Source of the DNA: JANXQE01 sp035651635
GTDB taxonomy: Bacteria; Verrucomicrobiota; Verrucomicrobiia; Limisphaerales; UBA8199
Assembly (NCBI GenBank): GCA_035651635.1
Contig: DASRFK010000318.1
Location: 1 to 29,981, forward strand
Direction: 5' to 3'
DNA length: 29,981 nt
Positions 24,458-29,981 of the stretch are shown in pieces. The position numbers and the translations under genes were made by a program. Under the pieces are notes generated by a model. It ran no database searches. It was not told the DNA's origin and saw only the letters and a list, made by a program, of their open reading frames with translations. Every line of letters begins with the position of its first letter. Positions within the stretch are counted from its first letter, which is position 1.

Positions 24458-26413
24458 TCAATAGGTTGCCACGACGCCCAGGTGCGCGCGCGAGTGCTGT
24501 CCTGGAGGACCCAGGCCAGTGTGAAGCAACTGCCAGCCATAATCAAATCGCAGTGAAAAATGTCGGGACAGAGTATAACGCAATCCCGGCCCGACTGAGG
24601 AGAAGAAATAATGCGGTTTTTCAGAGGCCAGCAAATCGATATTTTGAATTTCGCCGTAGTCCCAGAAGCCTAATAATTGGAGTTTGTCACTCCACAAAGG
24701 GCTCTGGGTGATGAAATGGCTAAGGTTGATGACGGGAGTGCGGATTTCATTGGAAATAAAGTAACCCTCATCGCCATTGCCTTCACGCTCTTCGTAACCA
24801 CGAGCAGTGGCGTAGCCGCCCATGCCCAATTGTTCGCTCGGGAGCAGGTTACGGTTGGCCAGCTGGCCAATGCCGCGGATAATCCAGGAAAAGTCGCCCG
24901 GCAGGTGGGTGACCCGCTCGAGGCTCAAGCGGCCGTAATAGTAATCCGCCTTCGAGAGAGGACGAGCCTGGTTAAAGGCTGAATCGGTGTTTAAGTCAGT
25001 GACGCCGCCGGGGCTGTAGTATCCCTGAATGCTTAGGGAAGATTGGCCGAGCGAGTCGGGCAACACGGCGCTATAACCCGCGGCCACCTGGAAAATTTCG
25101 GTAGGCGTATTGACAAAACTCACTTCGTTAAAAAAGAGATTATTTTCACTGCGCTTGAAATCCAAGCCGGCCGAGAGCTCATGTTGGATTTTGCCGAGGT
25201 TCGGGAGCGGCACTTCATAGCGCAGACTGGCCTGGTAGGCAGAACCGCTGAGTGTTGAGCCGCCACCCAGGTCGCCTTTGACATCCAAATAGTAGCCGCT
25301 GAGCCGCAGGCCATGGCGCCAGGGCAAAGGCAGGTAATAGCTGGCCGAATGCACGCGTAGCAGGTCCAAGCTGGGATCAAAGGTGAACGCGTAGCGGAAT
25401 TGACTATCCTCCAGTCCAAAGGCCTTGCCCCAGGTTATCCCGGCGATCAGGCGATCTTCCGACGTGACGGTGCTGCCGGAATCTTCGTAGCCGAAGTCCG
25501 CGCTCCATTGACGCTGCTCGTCGACGCGCAATAAGACAGAGGTTTGCCCGTACTCGCGCTTGTCGGGCTCGTACAAAGCCTCCACAGACCGAAAAGGATT
25601 GCGGTTCAACCAATCCAAGTCCTTATTCAGCCGAGATTCGACAATGATATCGCCGGGGCGCAGCCGAATGGAATCATGAATGAATCGAGCGCCGCTCCAG
25701 CCATTGGTATAAGGGCTGCCCTTCTTGTCCTCGACGCGGACTTCCTTCAAGCGCCCCTCAATCACGATGATCTGCAGCATCCCATTGCTGACATCCTGCT
25801 CGGGATAGAGTACATCGACCAGCGGCCGGTCGTGCTGGCGATAGAACAGGACGATTGCGCGCTGGAGTTCACGCATCTTGTTTTCATCCATTGGCTGGCC
25901 GAGGTAACTGTTGGCGATCCTGGCGAATTGTGAGCCTTCCAACAAACTGTTGTTGGTAACGGTCAAGCCAGGCTTCAAGGGAACGCCATCGGGGTTGAAT
26001 TCTTTAAGCGACCTTACGATCACGATGCCCTTGATTTGCGGGACACGTCGAAAATCAGCGGAAGATTCCGGGACGGCGGAATTGGTTGAGGCCACTTCCG
26101 GCAGGACTGGGGGCAGCCCCAGCTTTTCGCGCATGGCGTTGCGAGCTTTGCTCTGGGCTTCGGTATCGCCCGTGGCCATGACGGGCGCGGGCGCCGGGGC
26201 GGGTGTGATGGCTTGGGGTGTCGATTCCGGGGCCGCCGCCGGCAGAGGTTGCACCGGGGCAGGGACGGCGGGACCCCAATCTTTTTGCCGATCGCGCAGA
26301 GCCTGCCGCGCCTTGGCCTGTGTTTCCGAGTCCGGCTCACGGCCGAGCCCACAAACGCTGGAGAGGACAAGGACCGTTGCCGAAAACAAAAGGAATGATG
26401 TTAGCGTCCGCAT
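24458..26413 (-). CDS. TpsB, FhaC/ShlB-family outer-membrane transporter
   Basis: TpsB proteins are 16-strand beta-barrels that export a partner TpsA across the outer membrane using periplasmic POTRA domains. Start chosen at ATG 26413 because it begins a clear signal peptide (MRTLTSFLLFSATVLVLSSV); an upstream ATG at 26473 would bury it. The 651 residues then show a Pro/Ala-rich linker (about 43-120) bounded by two similar 16-residue motifs (28-43, 83-98), POTRA region 126-298 with LQIIVIEGRLKEVRVE, and a barrel. The lid-loop motif RGY is seen in GGYATARGYEEREGN (533-547). The chain ends in tyrosine, as outer-membrane barrels often do. It follows the TpsA-like gene by 83 bases. Confidence 0.92.
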   Translation of the reverse strand: MRTLTSFLLFSATVLVLSSVCGLGREPDSETQAKARQALRDRQKDWGPAVPAPVQPLPAAAPESTPQAITPAPAPAPVMATGDTEAQSKARNAMREKLGLPPVLPEVASTNSAVPESSADFRRVPQIKGIVIVRSLKEFNPDGVPLKPGLTVTNNSLLEGSQFARIANSYLGQPMDENKMRELQRAIVLFYRQHDRPLVDVLYPEQDVSNGMLQIIVIEGRLKEVRVEDKKGSPYTNGWSGARFIHDSIRLRPGDIIVESRLNKDLDWLNRNPFRSVEALYEPDKREYGQTSVLLRVDEQRQWSADFGYEDSGSTVTSEDRLIAGITWGKAFGLEDSQFRYAFTFDPSLDLLRVHSASYYLPLPWRHGLRLSGYYLDVKGDLGGGSTLSGSAYQASLRYEVPLPNLGKIQHELSAGLDFKRSENNLFFNEVSFVNTPTEIFQVAAGYSAVLPDSLGQSSLSIQGYYSPGGVTDLNTDSAFNQARPLSKADYYYGRLSLERVTHLPGDFSWIIRGIGQLANRNLLPSEQLGMGGYATARGYEEREGNGDEGYFISNEIRTPVINLSHFITQSPLWSDKLQLLGFWDYGEIQNIDLLASEKPHYFFSSVGPGLRYTLSRHFSLRFDYGWQLLHTGLGPPGQHSRAHLGVVATY

Positions 26414-26496
26414 AATGTGTTCAAACCCTACAGCCCTACAAACCCGAGAGCGCCTGCGCCCGGGGAACAGCAAACAGATTGGAGGCAGTTATCCAA

Positions 26497-29400
26497 CTAC
26501 TCTCCCAGCATAATAGCCGCAACAACCGGTGGCTGGTGCTCCGCCACGATCGTCTTCTTCTTTTTCTTCTTTTTGTTTTCTTCGAGATAAATATGGTAGC
26601 TCGAAGTCCAAATCGTCGGCGGCCGCTCCGGCGGCAATTTGTCAACTTCAGCGGTGGCATCAATCGCATTAACGATCACCAGAGTGAGCAGGTCGAAGAA
26701 GAACTTTGCGCTTTCGTCCGTTTGCAGGATGGCTTGCTTTTGCACGAAAACGAAGCCGTTGCCAAGACCATTATCCGGTTGGGCGTTCTGCTTGATAATC
26801 GGCGAGCGATGGTCGCCGAAGCTGATCTGATCGGCGATAAAATCTGCGCCCAAACCATTGAAGGTCACTCTTCCGCCAGTGAGCACTTCACCAAAATTCT
26901 GTTTTGAGTCGGTCGAGAAGATCAGGAAGCGCGACGGAGTGGCGCCGGGCTTGTGAGCGAGGTAATCGGTGCCGGCCTGGACTGCCAGGGCGCCGGCGGT
27001 CGGGTTGGGGCCAGGCGTTCCAGCCATGTTATGGAAGTTGCCGCTGACGGTGGCCGAACTCTCCGCCGAGAGCTCAATATCGCCGGAAGTAGTGGTCACG
27101 CGGCCTGCCCCGAGCAACACCAGGTCACCTGCGGTGCGAATGATGGTTAGCCCGTGGCCGGTCACGGGGCCAGTGATCTTGAGGCCAAGCACGGCCGTGG
27201 GATCCTGTTGCGGCAAGGGGTTTGCAATCTCACCGCCTGGGCCGCCATAGTGAGCGGTGTGCGAGTTGTAAACGTACAGCTCGCCATTATGGACCAGGGA
27301 GCGAATGGTCCCGATTTCATTGGCGGGTTGGTGGGCCGAAACGAACAACTCAGGTGAGAGTGCCGCATTGGCCGGGTTGCCCAGGATCAACGCTCCATTG
27401 ACGACCCCGGTGAGGGTTTTGGCTTTTACGGTAGTGCCGTTGAGCAACTGCACTATGCCGCCGGAGACGGTGTTCAGGCTCAAAGTGTCAGCGGCGCTCA
27501 GCGCTGAAAGGGTAAAGCCATTAGCGTCGCGCAGAGTCACATTGTCCGCCGAAGGAACGGACACGGAAGTGAAGTCGTTGATCAGATCGAGGATGACGTC
27601 ATTCGCCGCGCCGGCGGTAAAGGTGGCTAATTTCCCGGTGCCATTGGCCGTGATCACCCCGCTTTGGCTAATACGACCGGCGGCGGTGACGTTGAGGTTC
27701 CCGGTGATTTGGGAAACGCCCAGATCCAAGGCGTTGGCGTCATTTACGGAAACGTCCGCTCCGCTGAATTTAGCGGTGGCGAAATCGTTATTGGCATCGT
27801 TCAGGGTGATGTTCTGTCCGGGCGCGCTGAAGCTCGCAATGGTACCGGCGGTATTAGCCGTCACGGGGCCACTCTGGGTGATAGGTCCGCCGGCGCTAAC
27901 ACTCAAATTGCCGCTCGCGGTCGAAGCACCGAGATCAAGAGCGTTGACATCATTGAGGGAAATGTCGGAGCCAACAACTTTGACGGTGGTAAAATCATTC
28001 TGGCCGTCGTTCAGCGTAATGGTGTTGTTCGGAGCGCTAAAGGAGGCCACCTTGCCGGCGCCGTTGACGCTGAGACTGCCACTTTGGCTCAAGGGCCCGC
28101 CGGCCGTGACGGTGAAGTTGCCGGTAATTGTCGAGGCGCCCAAGTCCAGACGATTGACATCATTAACGGAAACATCGCCGCCAATAAAACTCGCGGTGGC
28201 GAAATCGTTGTTAGGGTCAAGCAGAGTGATGCTATTGCCCGGAGCACTGAAGCTGGCGACTTTTCCGGCGCCGTTGGCAGTGATTGGTCCGACTTGATTG
28301 ATTGCCCCGCCCGCCGTGACAGTCAGATTCCCGCTGACGGTTGAAGCGCCGAGGGACAGCGCGCTCACATCGTTTAGGGTGACGTCGTTTCCACTCACGA
28401 TGCTCACCGGGCCGGCGAAATCGTCCTGATGATTCAACAGGATGTTGTTACCGCCGCCGGCAGCCAAACTCGTTGTGCCGGCAACCGTAAAGTCACCACT
28501 GTCGCTGATCACGCCGTTGGCCGTGACAATGAGGTTTCCGAAAATGGATGAGGCGCCCAACGTCAAGGCGTTCACGTCATTGAGTGTAACGTTGTTTGCC
28601 GAGACGATGCTGACCGGGCCAACAAAGTCGTCGGCGTGGGTGAAAAGGACATCATGACTTCCTACAGTGACGGTCGTGGCGCCCGCCACACTGACGTTAC
28701 CCGCATCGCTGAGCAGACCGTTCGCGGTGAGCGTCAAATTCCTGGAAACCGTCGACGGACCGAGGGTCAGCGCATTGATATCATTCAAGGTTACGTCCCT
28801 TCCGCTGAGGATGCTCACGGTTCCGCCGAAGTCGTCAGCCTGGGTCAGGGCGATATTATTGCCCGCTCCGGCCGACAAACTGGTTGTACCCGCGATGGTC
28901 ACATTGCCGCTGTCTTTGAGCAATCCGTTAGCGGTCACAGTGAGGTTGCCCGAAACAGTGGATGCTCCGAGTGTCAGCGCGTTGATGTCATTGAGGGTTA
29001 CATTGTTGCCGCTAACGATGCTGACCGGGCCCACGAAATCGTCGGCATGGGTCAGGCTAATATTATTGCCGGTTCCCGCGGTCAGGCTCGTGGCGCCTGC
29101 CACAGTGACATTGCCACTGTCGCTGACCTGGCCCTTGGCGGTCACGGTCAGGTTGCCCGAGACCGTAGAAGCGCCCAGCGTCAGGGCATTCACATCATTG
29201 AGCACCACATTATTGCCACTCACGATGCTCACCGGGCCAACAAAGTCGTCGGCCTGGCTCAGCGTGATGTCGTTGCCACCAGCTGTCAGCGTGGTGGTGC
29301 CGCCAATCTTGACCGCTCCGGAATCGCCAATCGCTCCAGCTGCGGTAGACGCGAGATCCCCACCCACGGTAAGCGTATTCAGGGTCAGCGCTCCGCCCGA

Positions 29401-29981
29401 AGTCGTAGTCAATTTGCCCGCGACGGTTCCCCCTACTGTCAGGGCATTGACGTCGTTTAGGGTTACGTTGTTACCGCTCGCGATGTTCACCGGCCCAACA
29501 AAGTCATCGGCCTGGCTCAGCGTGATATCGTTGCCGCCAGCAGTCAGGGTCGTCGCGCCGCCAATGTTCACCGCCCCGGCATCGCTAATCGTTCCCGCGG
29601 CGGTTGAAGCGAGATCCCCGCCCACATTAAGCGTGTTGAACGTCAGCGCTCCGCCCGAAGTCGTGGTCAATTTACCGGCAACCGCGCCACCCACGGTCAG
29701 GGTATTAACGTCATTCAAACTGACGTTGTTGCCCGAGACGATGCTCACCGGACCGACAAAGTCGTCTGCCTGGCTCAGCGTGATGTTGTTGCCGCCAGCG
29801 GTCAGGGTCGTCGCGCCGCCAATCGTTACCGCTCCAGCGTCGCTGATCGTGCCACCTGCGGTTGATGCGAGGTTGCCACCCACATTAAGCGTGTTGAAGG
29901 TCAGCGCCCCGCCGGAAGTCGTGGTCAGTTTGCCCGCGACCACTCCGCCCACTGTCAGGGTATTAACGTCATTCAAACTGA
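26497..29981 (-). CDS. TpsA-like filamentous beta-helical exoprotein, C-terminal part (runs off the right edge)
   Basis: The frame is open to the window edge, giving about 1160 residues of the C-terminal part; signal peptide and TPS domain must lie outside. About eleven tandem repeats of 68-86 residues (27535-29976) carry patterns such as LNDVNALTLGASTVSGNLTV, then DDFVGPVSIVSGNNVT, typical of parallel beta-helix adhesins of the filamentous haemagglutinin kind. After the repeats comes a non-repeated region with SAHQPANEIGTIRSLVHNGE, then LVLLGAGRVTTTSGDIELSA, also beta-helical. The final segment (about 250 residues) ends with a run of seven lysines and a short hydrophobic end. No membrane anchor. 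Adjacent tpsB is its probable exporter. Role as adhesin, matrix or contact-dependent toxin is not decidable here. Confidence 0.88.
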   Translation of the reverse strand, partial: SLNDVNTLTVGGVVAGKLTTTSGGALTFNTLNVGGNLASTAGGTISDAGAVTIGGATTLTAGGNNITLSQADDFVGPVSIVSGNNVSLNDVNTLTVGGAVAGKLTTTSGGALTFNTLNVGGDLASTAAGTISDAGAVNIGGATTLTAGGNDITLSQADDFVGPVNIASGNNVTLNDVNALTVGGTVAGKLTTTSGGALTLNTLTVGGDLASTAAGAIGDSGAVKIGGTTTLTAGGNDITLSQADDFVGPVSIVSGNNVVLNDVNALTLGASTVSGNLTVTAKGQVSDSGNVTVAGATSLTAGTGNNISLTHADDFVGPVSIVSGNNVTLNDINALTLGASTVSGNLTVTANGLLKDSGNVTIAGTTSLSAGAGNNIALTQADDFGGTVSILSGRDVTLNDINALTLGPSTVSRNLTLTANGLLSDAGNVSVAGATTVTVGSHDVLFTHADDFVGPVSIVSANNVTLNDVNALTLGASSIFGNLIVTANGVISDSGDFTVAGTTSLAAGGGNNILLNHQDDFAGPVSIVSGNDVTLNDVSALSLGASTVSGNLTVTAGGAINQVGPITANGAGKVASFSAPGNSITLLDPNNDFATASFIGGDVSVNDVNRLDLGASTITGNFTVTAGGPLSQSGSLSVNGAGKVASFSAPNNTITLNDGQNDFTTVKVVGSDISLNDVNALDLGASTASGNLSVSAGGPITQSGPVTANTAGTIASFSAPGQNITLNDANNDFATAKFSGADVSVNDANALDLGVSQITGNLNVTAAGRISQSGVITANGTGKLATFTAGAANDVILDLINDFTSVSVPSADNVTLRDANGFTLSALSAADTLSLNTVSGGIVQLLNGTTVKAKTLTGVVNGALILGNPANAALSPELFVSAHQPANEIGTIRSLVHNGELYVYNSHTAHYGGPGGEIANPLPQQDPTAVLGLKITGPVTGHGLTIIRTAGDLVLLGAGRVTTTSGDIELSAESSATVSGNFHNMAGTPGPNPTAGALAVQAGTDYLAHKPGATPSRFLIFSTDSKQNFGEVLTGGRVTFNGLGADFIADQISFGDHRSPIIKQNAQPDNGLGNGFVFVQKQAILQTDESAKFFFDLLTLVIVNAIDATAEVDKLPPERPPTIWTSSYHIYLEENKKKKKKKTIVAEHQPPVVAAIMLGE
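27535..28377 (-). repeat. Four tandem repeats of 70-71 codons in the TpsA-like gene
   Basis: Units at 28377-28168, 28167-27958, 27957-27748 and 27747-27535. Each opens with (L/V)ND and a DLGAS or SLGAS motif, and carries an ANGAGKVASFSAP-like segment. They lack the GPVSIVSGNN motif of the units before them. They are the most diverged part of the array, nearest the C-terminus. Confidence 0.8.
28378..29202 (-). repeat. Four tandem repeats of 68-69 codons in the TpsA-like gene
   Basis: Units at 29202-28996, 28995-28789, 28788-28585 and 28584-28378. Each follows the plan LND-NALTLGAS-NLTVTA then DSGN-V-AGTTSL then DDF-GPVSIVSGN. The third is one codon shorter. Sequence conservation is clear in DNA as well as protein. 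Confidence 0.85.
29203..29976 (-). repeat. Three near-identical 258-bp repeats (86 codons) in the TpsA-like gene
   Basis: Units at 29976-29719, 29718-29461 and 29460-29203. Compared with the 69-codon type, each has 17 extra codons around GGALTFNTLNVGGDLAST. The three are much more alike at DNA level than the other units, which suggests recent tandem duplication. The array continues past the window edge. Confidence 0.88.

Noticed and set aside
24286..24546. Minus-strand open frame between tpsB and the first T6SS gene
   Set aside because: Its first half overlaps the tpsB end in another frame, composition is not protein-like, and no motif is seen.
26413..26473. Upstream ATG at 26473 as the tpsB start, and a lipoprotein reading of its signal
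   Set aside because: The extra 20 residues are Arg-rich and would bury the signal peptide; the SSVC segment is a poor lipobox.
27305..28297. Long plus-strand open frame (330 codons) opposite the exoprotein repeats
   Set aside because: It mirrors the repeats of the minus-strand gene, has a repetitive pattern with no family likeness, and lies wholly inside a confident coding region.
28636..29460. Plus-strand open frame of 274 codons opposite the repeats
   Set aside because: It is an antisense reading of the same tandem repeats; its own periodicity follows the minus-strand units.
27535..29981. Regular repeats considered as a CRISPR array
   Set aside because: Units are 204-258 bases, in frame, and encode a continuous beta-helical protein; there are no short repeats with unique spacers.

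Overview
This window holds most of a type VI secretion system (T6SS) locus, preceded by the end of a two-partner secretion (TPS) locus. Almost everything is transcribed from the minus strand, so biological order runs from high to low coordinates. Both systems need an outer membrane, so the host is a diderm bacterium. The DNA is moderately GC-rich. The unusual domain fusions, the three divergent Hcp proteins, the missing tssJ and the repeat-rich TPS exoprotein suggest a non-proteobacterial lineage. Verrucomicrobiota or a relative is my guess, not something the sequence proves.

Right end (29981-24458): the C-terminal part of a large TpsA-like beta-helical exoprotein made of tandem 68-86 residue repeats, then its TpsB/FhaC-like outer-membrane transporter. 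A 179-bp gap without convincing signals separates these from the T6SS genes.

First T6SS block (24278-12489): an unrecognised helical protein (perhaps Fha C-terminal-like), tssK, tssL, tssM, a single-chain fusion of a TagF domain with a transmembrane helix, a TolA-like coiled coil and an FGE/SUMF1-fold domain, tssA, and a TssB-TssC fusion protein with an acidic tail.

A divergent region (12488-11932) carries a small plus-strand gene and plausible promoters in both directions.

Second T6SS block (11931-1): tssB, tssC, three consecutive hcp paralogues, tagJ, tssE, tssF, tssG, tssH (clpV) and the start of vgrG, which runs off the left edge.

Together these encode the inner-membrane complex (TssL, TssM), baseplate (TssK, E, F, G, A), sheath (TssB, TssC), tube (Hcp), spike (VgrG) and recycling ATPase (ClpV with TagJ). 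Not seen are tssJ, PAAR, a recognisable effector or immunity pair, PpkA, PppA or an FHA domain; some may lie past the left edge. The most interesting parts are the TagF-TM-coiled coil-FGE fusion, the second sheath-like TssB-TssC fusion lacking the TssC C-terminal region, and the three differently decorated Hcp proteins.
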